The notes under the pieces: model-generated
What the model was told of the DNA's origin: nothing
The model's input: the letters and a program-made list of their open reading frames with translations, nothing else
Database searches by the model: none
NCBI GenBank assembly: GCA_017511805.1
Contig: JAFWJA010000003.1
Location: 1 to 64,000 of the forward strand
Direction of reading: 5' to 3'
Length of the DNA stretch: 64,000 nt
Origin: Bacilli bacterium
Lineage (GTDB): Bacteria; Bacillota_I; Bacilli_A; RF39; UBA660
Part shown: positions 29,528 through 37,999 of the stretch, one piece after another
Position numbering within the stretch: the first letter of the stretch is position 1
How the letters are laid out: every line of letters begins with the position of its first letter
Translations under genes and position numbers: made by a program

Positions 29528-29919
29528 TATTTCACTTCCTTAAGCATTAATAAGGCATCTACTCCATTATAATAACCTTTACGAATAGAAACTTCTTTAA
29601 AACCTAAACTATTATATAACATAATTGCTAATTTGTTATCATTTTTTACTTCTAAAGTTACACTTTCTATTTCCTTATTCTCAAGCATTTTATTAATTAA
29701 TGCTTTACCTATTCCTCTATTTCTATACTCATCAAGTACAAATATATCTATTATTTCAGCTTTTTCATATAGCACTTGATATATTATAAAACCCACATAT
29801 TTGTTATTTTCTTTATATGAAAGAATAAAAGTATAATCGTTTATGATAGGATTATACTTTTCTTTATATTTTTTAAATAAATTTTCTATTAATTTAATAT
29901 CTTTTATTTCTTCTATCAT
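29527..29919 (-). CDS. rimI: GNAT acetyltransferase RimI-like
   Basis: A 130-residue N-acetyltransferase. The acetyl-CoA motif A reads FVLDEYRNRGIGKALINKM and the C-terminal motif LYNSLGFKEV is present. Its location between tsaB and tsaD is the standard Firmicutes position of rimI, which acetylates the N-terminus of ribosomal protein S18; the actual target here is inferred. It overlaps tsaB by ATGA and tsaD by one base. Confidence 0.88.
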   Translation of the reverse strand: MIEEIKDIKLIENLFKKYKEKYNPIINDYTFILSYKENNKYVGFIIYQVLYEKAEIIDIFVLDEYRNRGIGKALINKMLENKEIESVTLEVKNDNKLAIMLYNSLGFKEVSIRKGYYNGVDALLMLKEVK

Positions 29920-30530
29920 AATAAACTTTCCGCATCTATCTTCTTTAAATAATTAGGTTTTAGACTGTGGGAATCTATTTCTTCATCTTTATAATAATCC
30001 ATTAGTTTTAATATATCTAATTCTGGTTTTACTACTTCTATTTCTGGTACATCATTTTCTGATATAAATAATGTGCTACCTTTTAAAGTACTAATATCTT
30101 TTAGAAAGATCTCTTTTGTGGAGTATTTATCTTTAATAATATCTTTATAATCTTTATTATATATTCCATAATACATATTATTTTTATCTGTAATAATAGA
30201 TACATAATAATCATAACCAGTTTTACTAAAAACATATTGTTTTAGTGAAGATACTGGTACTACCTTCTTATCATTAGAGTACGCTAATGTCTTACCTACA
30301 GTAACACCTATTCTTGTACCAGTAAAACTACCTGGTCCATTAACTACATAATATTTATCTATGTCTTTTGTTTCTAAATTGTTCTCTTTTAATACTTCAT
30401 CTATAAATGGTACTAAATATGATGCGTGATCATTAATGGATTCTAGTTCCTTTTTACCTAAAATATCATTATCTTTAACTAGAATTACTTCTAGTTTTTT
30501 TGTAGTTGTATCTAAAAAAAGCGAGATCAT
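29916..30530 (-). CDS. tsaB: tRNA threonylcarbamoyladenosine biosynthesis protein TsaB
   Basis: Scaffold partner of TsaD. The ASKHA-fold N-terminus ISLFLDTTTKKLEV and the GPGSFTGTRIGVTVGK signature are clear. 204 residues. ATG 30530 is chosen because it overlaps the tsaE stop as ATGA and has GAGGA upstream; the frame up to 30545 would start inside tsaE without a signal. Confidence 0.95.
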   Translation of the reverse strand: MISLFLDTTTKKLEVILVKDNDILGKKELESINDHASYLVPFIDEVLKENNLETKDIDKYYVVNGPGSFTGTRIGVTVGKTLAYSNDKKVVPVSSLKQYVFSKTGYDYYVSIITDKNNMYYGIYNKDYKDIIKDKYSTKEIFLKDISTLKGSTLFISENDVPEIEVVKPELDILKLMDYYKDEEIDSHSLKPNYLKKIDAESLL

Positions 30531-30982
30531 AAAGCATCCTCGCATAGTTCTTCATATTTTTGTCCATGTGGAACAAATTTCATTACTCTAATATCTTCTT
30601 CAACTACTTTAAAGAAAATATCTAGTCTTTCTTCTGGTAAATAATCTTCAATTAGATTAGCCCATTCTATTATTACTACTCCACCTTTATCAAAGTAATC
30701 TAATAGACCAGTAGATTCTATTTTCTTTTCTAATCTATATACATCCATATGATATAGAGGCATTTCTCCATTTAAGTATTCTTTAATAATATTAAATGTA
30801 GGACTAGTAATAGTATCTTCTATTCCTAATGCTGCTGCAAAACCTTTAGTAAATACAGTTTTTCCACAACCTAATTCTCCATTTAAACAAATAACCATAC
30901 CTGGAAATTTTTCGGCTTCTAAATTTTCTGCTACTGCTATAGTATCTTGTTCAGATCTACTTGTAACTTTATATTCATCCAT
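30527..30982 (-). CDS. tsaE: tRNA threonylcarbamoyladenosine biosynthesis ATPase TsaE
   Basis: ATPase that drives turnover of the TsaBD complex. Walker A GELGCGKT (35-42), switch I TSPTFNII, and YHMDVYRLE and VIIEWANL are present. 151 residues, normal. First gene of the operon, with an AATTAGGTGATT signal upstream of the ATG. Confidence 0.95.
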   Translation of the reverse strand: MDEYKVTSRSEQDTIAVAENLEAEKFPGMVICLNGELGCGKTVFTKGFAAALGIEDTITSPTFNIIKEYLNGEMPLYHMDVYRLEKKIESTGLLDYFDKGGVVIIEWANLIEDYLPEERLDIFFKVVEEDIRVMKFVPHGQKYEELCEDAL

Positions 30983-31011
30983 TTTTAATCACCTAATTTA
31001 ATTATACAAGA

Positions 31012-31051
31012 AAAAAAACATTTTACAATGTATTTTTCGTAAAATGTTTTA
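31012..31051 (-). terminator. Terminator of the NlpC/P60 gene
   Basis: Minus-strand 12-bp stem AAAACATTTTAC/GTAAAATGTTTT followed by a T-run of about eight. Confidence 0.72.
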
Positions 31052-32485
31052 TTACCACATATTTTTTAAATTACCATCACCATTATAATAGTTACCTGAC
31101 ATATCTATTATATGTTGATATCTAGAATAAAACCTACTAGAAGGACTAGAATAATTATATTCATCTATTATTACACCATTTTGTAAAGATTCTGTAACAT
31201 ATATATTATTATCATCCATAGCGGCAATAATTGCTATATGACCATCCCAACCTATTAAATCACCTGGTTTTACTTTACCAGAAGTAAGTAAACTATATGT
31301 AACTCTTTGGAATTCACCAACATCAGTATAATCTCTTGAACCTGTTATACCTGCACCTATATCACCTAAATCTAATCCTGCTTGAACAAGTGTCCACGTA
31401 ACATAACCACTACAATCTAATCCATTTCTTCCCATTAAACCAGATTCAGCATCTCTAAGTGGACATCCCCATGAAGCAGGTCCTGTTGAATTTAATGTTA
31501 TTTGACTTTCTTTATCTTTTCCTAAATATAAACCTTTATGATAATATCTTCCTTCACCATCTACTTTATATCCAACAGATAATCTACCATTTTCAAAAAA
31601 GTATGGTACTTTATATTTTAATTCAAGTGTTATAAATCTAGCTGCCTCTGTAGCTGCTGCTCTAGTACCTTCACCAGCATCTTTTATCTTAGTAGCTAAT
31701 ATTTCATCAGCTAATTCTATTTGTTCTTTTGTAAAACTATTACAAGGCATTACTTCTCTATAATTATCTATAGATGGTGATCTTATCAAACTAGAACTAA
31801 TTAATTCAAATTCTTCAGTCTTCTCACCACCACCAGTAACACTAATCTTAACACGTCCATCACTAACTCCGGTAACAACACCATTCTCATCAACAGTAGC
31901 GATATTAGGGTCACTAGACTTGAACTCTATTTTATTATATTTTTCTCCTACATAATCTAAAGATGCATTAACTTTAAATGATTCACCAACAGGTATATAT
32001 TTTCTAGTATCACTAATCGAAAAATTAATAATTCCATCTATATCAAATTTTTCTTTATATTTAACCTTTAAATCTCCATTATATTTTAATGTAATAGTAT
32101 ATTCATCTGTTTTTATATTATATGAACAAACATCTTTTTCTGCTAAAATCCAATCACTTGAAGACTCTTTATTAGCAAACTTACAATATATCTTGTTACC
32201 ACTATGATTCTTAATATCTAGTGAAACTGTTTTTGTTTTATCCTCATTATATTTTTCACTATAAGTAATATCTTTTATTTCTGGTTTTCTATTATAATCT
32301 TGAAGTAATAATAGTAATAGAATTATAAGCAACACAAAAATCATAAGCATTAGTATCTTATTTCTTTTCTTTAATCTTAATAAACTGTCATGTAAAGAGT
32401 GTATATTTTTATCTATTTTATCCACTTCGGTTGAAGTAGTTTTTTTAGTTTTAATACTCTTTTTATTCTTTTTGATGTTACTCAT
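31052..32485 (-). CDS. Membrane-anchored NlpC/P60 peptidoglycan hydrolase with Ig-like domain
   Basis: A 477-residue protein. A lysine-rich cytosolic start, one transmembrane helix (about 43-61), an unassigned beta-region, a BIG2-type Ig-like domain (about 140-230, with SSDPNIATVDENGVVTGVSDG) and a C-terminal NlpC/P60 peptidase. Catalytic Cys358 (GLDCSGYV) and His416 (WDGHIAII) are present, so it should cut peptide stems of the cell wall. It is the only gene of its unit, between the tsa operon and the DUF1292 gene. Confidence 0.9.
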   Translation of the reverse strand: MSNIKKNKKSIKTKKTTSTEVDKIDKNIHSLHDSLLRLKKRNKILMLMIFVLLIILLLLLLQDYNRKPEIKDITYSEKYNEDKTKTVSLDIKNHSGNKIYCKFANKESSSDWILAEKDVCSYNIKTDEYTITLKYNGDLKVKYKEKFDIDGIINFSISDTRKYIPVGESFKVNASLDYVGEKYNKIEFKSSDPNIATVDENGVVTGVSDGRVKISVTGGGEKTEEFELISSSLIRSPSIDNYREVMPCNSFTKEQIELADEILATKIKDAGEGTRAAATEAARFITLELKYKVPYFFENGRLSVGYKVDGEGRYYHKGLYLGKDKESQITLNSTGPASWGCPLRDAESGLMGRNGLDCSGYVTWTLVQAGLDLGDIGAGITGSRDYTDVGEFQRVTYSLLTSGKVKPGDLIGWDGHIAIIAAMDDNNIYVTESLQNGVIIDEYNYSSPSSRFYSRYQHIIDMSGNYYNGDGNLKNMW

Positions 32486-32529
32486 TTACTCCACCAATTT
32501 TAGTATAGCAAAAATAAAAAAACAAGTAA

Positions 32530-32563
32530 ATAAAAAAAGAACAAGATTACTCTTGTTCTTTTT
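32530..32563 (-). terminator. Terminator of the DUF1292 gene
   Basis: Minus-strand 13-bp stem around AAGAACAAGA/TCTTGTTCTT with a 4-base loop and T-run. The coding end (KEQE and the stop) lies inside the stem. Confidence 0.72.
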
Positions 32564-32813
32564 CTAACTTATCTATTACATCACATAATCTATTGAATTC
32601 AGCTTCATCATCTATACTAATAAGTTCATCTCCAGCTTCACTAGATCTAACTTCTAATATATAACAATCTGTATCATTTCCTAAATCATTAGCGATTACA
32701 TAATGCTTGCCGCCATCAAAAAATTGATTAACTATTTCTACTTTTACTTTTTCTCCATTTTCATCTGTTAAATCAATTACTAGTGGATTTTCAGTTACTT
32801 TATTTTCATCCAT
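32547..32813 (-). CDS. DUF1292 family protein
   Basis: An 88-residue acidic protein of the DUF1292 (YrzB) family: LTDENGEKVKVEIVNQFFDG, then KHYVIANDLG and the DCYILEV strand. In Firmicutes this gene usually sits near yrrL/yrzL and mltG or with murE-type genes; here it follows murE by 28 bases and may be co-transcribed with it. Function unknown. Confidence 0.88.
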   Translation of the reverse strand: MDENKVTENPLVIDLTDENGEKVKVEIVNQFFDGGKHYVIANDLGNDTDCYILEVRSSEAGDELISIDDEAEFNRLCDVIDKLEKEQE

Positions 32814-32841
32814 ATATTATTCCTCCATTTTTTTCATTATA

Positions 32842-34275
32842 TCATATATTTTTATTATTTCTATTATTAATTGCTAATTTTGCCTCTTCTATGTCATTAA
32901 AGTGTATAACTTTATCTTTTAATTTCTGATATGTTTCATTTCCTTTACCAAGTATTAAAACTATATCATTTTCTTTAGCCATATTAATTGCTTTATTAAT
33001 TGCTTCTTTTCTATCAATTACTATTTCATAGTTTTGATATTTGTCTTTAATATCTCTAACTATATCTTCACATATTTTTGCTGGATCTTCACTTCTTGGA
33101 TCTTCATAAGTAAATATAGCGTAATCTGCATTTTCAAGTACTACTTTACCTACTTCTGGTCTTTTATAAGCATCTCTTTCTCCAGCTTGTCCTATTACTA
33201 CAATAGAACTATTTAATTTTAATGTTTTTACAAAGTTAAGTAAATTATATATTCCATTTGGAGTATGCGCATAATCTACCATTACATAGTAATTACTATG
33301 AGTATCTATCATAGCAAGTCTTCCATTAACACTTATATTCTTAATATTATTCATTATATGATCTCTATTAATACCTAGTTCTAATAATGTTAAGAAAGCC
33401 GCTGCTAAATTATATACATTAAAATCTCCAAGCATTGGACTATTTATAAATATTGTTTCATCATTATAAATAAAGTTTATTTCAGTATGATCTTTAAATA
33501 TTTCAAAACTATCTATTACAAGAGTATTATCTTTATCTTTACCATAAGTAACTACTCTTCCATTTGCTTCTTTTATAAAAGCATCTGCGTGTTCATCATC
33601 TTTATTAACTACACATATTCCATCCTCTTTAGTTTGTCTAAATAAATTTAGTTTACAATCTAAATAGTTTTCAAATGTACCATGAGTATTTAAATGTTCT
33701 GAAGTTACATTAGTAAGTATTGCAGCATCAAATTCTAAATACTTTAATCTACCATTAAAGAATGCTTCAGAAGATGCTTCTATAGATGCATACTTACAAC
33801 CTGTATCATAAAACTCACCTAATACTTTATAAAGTAGATTTGGTGCAGGTGTCGTATTTGGATTATCTTCATGTACATTTTTAGAACTAATACCATTTGT
33901 TCCTATATAACCACATATATCATCACCTAAAAGTGTTTGAATAATGGTTGATACACTAGTTTTACCATCAGTACCTGTTACTCCAATCATTTTTAATTTT
34001 TGATTTGGATAATCAAATACTTTTTGACATAACTTTGGTAACTCATCATCAGTATTATCTACTTTAATTATTGGTACTGACTTTTCACCAACATCTTTTG
34101 ATACAACTACTGCGCTTACTCCATGATCTATTGCATCATCTATATAATCATGTCTATCAGCAGTCGCACCAGATACACATACAAATATATCTCCTTGTTT
34201 ACAAGTCTTAGAATTTATTTCTACACCTGTAATCTCTACATCTGAATCGATATTATATAACTCTCTTAACTTCAT
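32842..34275 (-). CDS. murE: UDP-MurNAc-tripeptide synthetase MurE
   Basis: Adds the third amino acid of the peptidoglycan stem. 477 residues, full length. ATP-binding GVTGTDGKTS (98-107), NTTPAP, YVMVDYAHTPNG and the specificity loop YEDPRSEDP (390-398) are visible. The Arg of the DPR motif is usual in meso-diaminopimelate enzymes, but some lysine-adding enzymes also have it, so the substrate stays open. Its presence shows that the organism builds a wall and is not a wall-less mollicute. Confidence 0.94.
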   Translation of the reverse strand: MKLRELYNIDSDVEITGVEINSKTCKQGDIFVCVSGATADRHDYIDDAIDHGVSAVVVSKDVGEKSVPIIKVDNTDDELPKLCQKVFDYPNQKLKMIGVTGTDGKTSVSTIIQTLLGDDICGYIGTNGISSKNVHEDNPNTTPAPNLLYKVLGEFYDTGCKYASIEASSEAFFNGRLKYLEFDAAILTNVTSEHLNTHGTFENYLDCKLNLFRQTKEDGICVVNKDDEHADAFIKEANGRVVTYGKDKDNTLVIDSFEIFKDHTEINFIYNDETIFINSPMLGDFNVYNLAAAFLTLLELGINRDHIMNNIKNISVNGRLAMIDTHSNYYVMVDYAHTPNGIYNLLNFVKTLKLNSSIVVIGQAGERDAYKRPEVGKVVLENADYAIFTYEDPRSEDPAKICEDIVRDIKDKYQNYEIVIDRKEAINKAINMAKENDIVLILGKGNETYQKLKDKVIHFNDIEEAKLAINNRNNKNI

Positions 34276-34300
34276 GCTATCACCTACATATAATTATACA

Positions 34301-34336
34301 TAAAATAAAAGAATAAAACAAACTATTTTATTCTTT
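34301..34336 (-). terminator. Terminator of the suf operon
   Basis: Minus-strand stem AAAGAATAAAA/TTTTATTCTTT with T-rich tail. It covers the last codons of sufD. Confidence 0.68.
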
Positions 34337-35336
34337 CATTTATTATTTCCTCTATTTCATTTTTTATACTCGAATCTAATATATTATCTAATACTATTTT
34401 AAAATTAGCTTTTATTATTAATCTTTTAGCTTCTTCTTCACTAATACCCTTACTCATTAAATAGAATAACTTTTCACTATCTATTTTACCAGAACTCATT
34501 CCATGAGAACCAACTACATCTTCTTCATGACATAAAAGCATTGGTAAAGATCTAGATTTACATGTATCTGATAAAAGGATACAATTCTCATTTTCCTCTC
34601 CCTTTGATTTAGAAACATGTTCTACAAAGTCAATTGTACCTTTTAATGATTTATAACTGTTATCGGTTAAAGCTCCTTGGAAAAGCATATTTGATATAGT
34701 TCTTTTGTTATTATTTTTAACATAGTAATTCATATCTAATCTTTCATCATTATTACCTATATAAATAGTATTAAATGAACTAGATGATTTCTCTTTATAT
34801 AAATCTGAATAATAATTAGATATTCTTAATTTACCTTTTATATCAACATAATTAGTAATTATATTAGAATTAGTATTAACACTATTTTCTATTGCTACTA
34901 AATTAGTACTAGAATCACTAGTTAGATTAACTAAAGTAATATTAGAATTAATATTCTCTTTAGAATTAACACTTAATTTAAAATTAAGAAATGATTCTGT
35001 TTTAGATCTAAATACTATTATAGTATTTAAATCATGTTCTAGATTAATATTAATATTAGATGCTAGATAAGAATTATTATTAAATTCATAATTAATAATT
35101 AAAACATCTTTTATATCTTTTTTAGGTGTTATATCTAAATATAAATATTTATCTGTTTTTAATCCTATTTTAGAATCAAAACCAGTTTTTATTTCAGTAT
35201 TAATATCTAAATCATTTTTAAAACTTAGATTATATTCATTAAACTCAGTTTCTTTTATATCTAGATCTACAGTTATATTATTAATTCTAAAATTATTAGT
35301 TGTTTTTAGAGGTGTCTCATTTAATATATATTTCAT
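34323..35336 (-). CDS. sufD: Fe-S cluster assembly protein SufD
   Basis: SufD subunit of the SufBCD scaffold. 337 residues, somewhat short because the N-terminal helical region is reduced. The family end is clear: FQGALTDNSYKSLKGTIDFV, LLSDTCKSRSLPMLLCHEED, VGSHGMSSGKIDSEKLFYLM and ISEEEAKRLI. Long N- and I-rich strands form the parallel beta-helix. Last gene of rrf2-sufC-sufB-sufD. Confidence 0.92.
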   Translation of the reverse strand: MKYILNETPLKTTNNFRINNITVDLDIKETEFNEYNLSFKNDLDINTEIKTGFDSKIGLKTDKYLYLDITPKKDIKDVLIINYEFNNNSYLASNININLEHDLNTIIVFRSKTESFLNFKLSVNSKENINSNITLVNLTSDSSTNLVAIENSVNTNSNIITNYVDIKGKLRISNYYSDLYKEKSSSSFNTIYIGNNDERLDMNYYVKNNNKRTISNMLFQGALTDNSYKSLKGTIDFVEHVSKSKGEENENCILLSDTCKSRSLPMLLCHEEDVVGSHGMSSGKIDSEKLFYLMSKGISEEEAKRLIIKANFKIVLDNILDSSIKNEIEEIINERIK

Positions 35337-35345
35337 AATTACCTC

Positions 35346-36746
35346 CTATCCTATAGTTCCTTCTAGTTCTAAATCTATTAGTCTATTCATTTCCACAGCA
35401 TATTCTATTGGAAATGCTTTAGATATTGGTTCTGCAAAACCTCTTACTATTAGTTTAAGAGCTTCTTCTTCACTTAATCCTCTAGACATTAAATAGAATA
35501 TAGATTCATCACTAATCTTACCTATTTTAGCTTCATGTGCGTATTCTATATCATCATTTTCTACTAAATCAACTGGAATAGTATCACTTCTAGATTCACT
35601 ATCAAGCATTAATGATTCACATGATACATTTAATTTAGATTTAACTGAATTGTTTTTAACCCATATATTACTTCTAAATGTACATATTCCACCATCTTTA
35701 GATATTGATTTAGAATTAACTACTGTACTAGTATGTTTACCATTATGAATTACTTTAATACCTGTATCTAAGTTTTGACCACTTCCAGCGAATGATATAC
35801 CAGTAAATTCACATTTAGCATAATCACCATTTAATATAGTCATAGGATAAAGCATTGATACTTTTGATCCAAATGAACCCATGATCCATTCTAGTTTACC
35901 TCTTTCTCCTACAATAGCTTTCTTAGTATTTAAATTCATCATGTTTTTAGACCAGTTTTCAATAGTTGAAAATCTTAAGAATGCATTATCTTTAACAAAT
36001 AGTTCTACACAACCTGCATGTAAATTAAGTTCATTATAACCAGGTGCTGAACATCCTTCAATAAATTGAAGTGATGCACCTTCTTCAACTATTATAAGAG
36101 TATGCTCAAATTGTCCTGCACCAGGAGAATTTAATCTAAAATATGATTGAAGTGGATCAGTTAATACTACCCCTTTTGGAACATATACAAATGAACCACC
36201 TGAAAATAATGCATAATGCATAGCAATAAATTTATGATCATTAATTGGTACTGCTTTTGAAAAATATTCCTTAACTAAATCTGGATATTCTTTAATCGCA
36301 GTATCAAAATTAGTATATATAACACCTTTTTCTTTTAATTCATCTTGAACTCTATGATATACCATCTCTGAGTCATATTGAGCACCTACTCCTCCTAAAG
36401 ATTTCTTTTCAGCTTCTGGTATACCTAATTTATCAAATACATTTTTAATATCTTCTGGTACATCTTCCCATTTATCTGCCATTTTATTTTTAGGTTTTAT
36501 ATAAGTAGTAATATCATCTAGTTTTATTTCACTTAAATCTGGACCCCAATTAGGTAAATCTAATTTTTCATAAAATTCTAGAGCTTTTAATCTTATATTT
36601 AAAACCCAATCTGGTTCTTCTTTTTCTTTACTTATTCTTTCTACTATCTCTTTATTTAATCCTATTTCAGTTTTTTCATATTCTTCATTAGTTTTTAAAT
36701 TATAAATATTATTTAGTTTTTCATCTAATTTAACATTAGTTTCCAT
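35346..36746 (-). CDS. sufB: Fe-S cluster assembly protein SufB
   Basis: Core scaffold subunit on which Fe-S clusters are built. 466 residues, full length. Visible are KLGIPEAEKKSLGGVGAQYD, YFRLNSPGAGQFEHTLIIVE, EGCSAPGYNELNLHAGCVEL, the catalytic-core SKSISKDGGICTFRSNIWV, and EYAHEAKIGKISDESIFYLM. It starts on the last base of sufC and ends 9 bases before sufD. Confidence 0.96.
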   Translation of the reverse strand: METNVKLDEKLNNIYNLKTNEEYEKTEIGLNKEIVERISKEKEEPDWVLNIRLKALEFYEKLDLPNWGPDLSEIKLDDITTYIKPKNKMADKWEDVPEDIKNVFDKLGIPEAEKKSLGGVGAQYDSEMVYHRVQDELKEKGVIYTNFDTAIKEYPDLVKEYFSKAVPINDHKFIAMHYALFSGGSFVYVPKGVVLTDPLQSYFRLNSPGAGQFEHTLIIVEEGASLQFIEGCSAPGYNELNLHAGCVELFVKDNAFLRFSTIENWSKNMMNLNTKKAIVGERGKLEWIMGSFGSKVSMLYPMTILNGDYAKCEFTGISFAGSGQNLDTGIKVIHNGKHTSTVVNSKSISKDGGICTFRSNIWVKNNSVKSKLNVSCESLMLDSESRSDTIPVDLVENDDIEYAHEAKIGKISDESIFYLMSRGLSEEEALKLIVRGFAEPISKAFPIEYAVEMNRLIDLELEGTIG

Positions 36747-37486
36747 TAGTTCTCCATATAAGAAGAATAACCATTTTCTTCAATAGTTTTAGCTAAAGAA
36801 GCATCAGAAGAAAGAACTATTTTACCATTTACTAATACATGTACATAATCTACATCTAAGTACTCTAATATTTTAGTTGAATGAGTAATTATAAGAACAG
36901 CATTATTATCATTTTTAAATAACTTAATACCTTTAGATACTATTTTAATCGCATCTACATCAAGACCAGAATCTGTTTCATCTAAGATTGCTAGTTTAGG
37001 ATTTAATGTTAATAATTGAAGTATTTCATTTTTCTTTTTTTCTCCACCAGAAAAACCTACATTAAGTTCTCTATTTAAATATGATTTATCTATACCAAGT
37101 TTTTCCATGTTCTCTTCTACTTCATTAGAAAACTTTAATAGATTAATCTTTTCACCAGTAATATTACTTTTAGCGGTCTTTAAAAACTGAGCAACAGTAA
37201 CACCTGGAATAACTTCTGGAATTTGAAAAGACATAAATATACCCTTTTTAGCTATTTCATTTGGTTTTAAATCATTAATCTTTTCACCTTCAAAAAGTAT
37301 TTCACCTTTACTAACAACATATCTAGGATTATTAAATATAGTATTCGCAAGAGTACTTTTTCCTGAACCATTAGGTCCCATAATAACATGTACTTCACCA
37401 GCATTTATATTTAAGTTTAATCCCTTTAATATTTCTTTTCCATGATCATCTTCTGCATATGTATATAAATTCTTAATTTCTAACAT
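36746..37486 (-). CDS. sufC: Fe-S cluster assembly ATPase SufC
   Basis: ABC-type ATPase of the SufBCD complex. Walker A GPNGSGKST, Q-loop SFQIPEVIPGVT, signature FSGGEKKKNEILQLL and Walker B LAILDETDSGLD are as expected for SufC. 246 residues. It follows the Rrf2 gene by 9 bases. Confidence 0.96.
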   Translation of the reverse strand: MLEIKNLYTYAEDDHGKEILKGLNLNINAGEVHVIMGPNGSGKSTLANTIFNNPRYVVSKGEILFEGEKINDLKPNEIAKKGIFMSFQIPEVIPGVTVAQFLKTAKSNITGEKINLLKFSNEVEENMEKLGIDKSYLNRELNVGFSGGEKKKNEILQLLTLNPKLAILDETDSGLDVDAIKIVSKGIKLFKNDNNAVLIITHSTKILEYLDVDYVHVLVNGKIVLSSDASLAKTIEENGYSSYMEN

Positions 37487-37495
37487 AAATCCTCC

Positions 37496-37888
37496 TTATA
37501 AATAATCAGCTAAGTTTTTACTATCTACAAACTTATTTATTTCTTTATTTAATCCTTCAAAAAAAGGATAACTTTTGCATTTTTTTTCTCTTGTGCAACC
37601 AGAGTTAATACAATCAACTGGAGATAGATCACCTTCAACTCTTCTTAATATTTCACCAATTGAATATTCTTTTGGGTCTTTTTTTAATCTATATCCACCA
37701 TTATTACCTCTTAATACATCTAGATAATTATCTTTATTTAAATCAACCATTATCTTTTCTAAATACTTAAAAGATATACCTTCATTATCAGATATTTCTT
37801 TTAAAGATATATATCTTTTACTATCATAATTACTACCTAAATAGAACATAATAGTTAATGCATATCTACCTCTTGTACCTATTCTCAT
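37496..37888 (-). CDS. Rrf2/IscR-type Fe-S-sensing repressor
   Basis: A 130-residue winged-helix regulator of the Rrf2 family: RGRYALTIMFYLG, SLKEISDNEGISFKYLEKIM and VLRGNNGGYRL. Cys93, Cys98 and Cys104 are spaced as in IscR-type proteins that bind a [2Fe-2S] cluster. ATG 37888 is preferred to 37906, since GGAAGTGATC precedes it. It leads the suf operon and probably represses it from the dyad at 37918-37932 when clusters are plentiful. Confidence 0.9.
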   Translation of the reverse strand: MRIGTRGRYALTIMFYLGSNYDSKRYISLKEISDNEGISFKYLEKIMVDLNKDNYLDVLRGNNGGYRLKKDPKEYSIGEILRRVEGDLSPVDCINSGCTREKKCKSYPFFEGLNKEINKFVDSKNLADYL

Positions 37889-37911
37889 TTGATCACTTCC
37901 AAACAAGAAAT

Positions 37912-37940
37912 ATTATACTACCTAATTGGTAGGAATACAA
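37912..37940 (-). promoter_or_regulatory. suf promoter with overlapping Rrf2 operator
   Basis: Minus strand: TTGTAT (37935-37940), 17 bp, TATAAT (37912-37917). The spacer contains the inverted repeat CTACC-N5-GGTAG (37918-37932), placed so that a bound Rrf2 dimer would block RNA polymerase. Assignment of the dyad to Rrf2 is inferred from position. Confidence 0.68.
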
Positions 37941-37946
37941 TAACTA

Positions 37947-37975
37947 TTGACATATTTTTACTATGTATTTAAAAT
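37947..37975 (+). promoter_or_regulatory. Promoter of the ATPase-CYTH gene
   Basis: TTGACA (37947-37952), 17 bp, TAAAAT (37970-37975), facing away from the suf promoter. Confidence 0.65.
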
Positions 37976-37999
37976 AAATAGATATATATGGAGGTTTGT

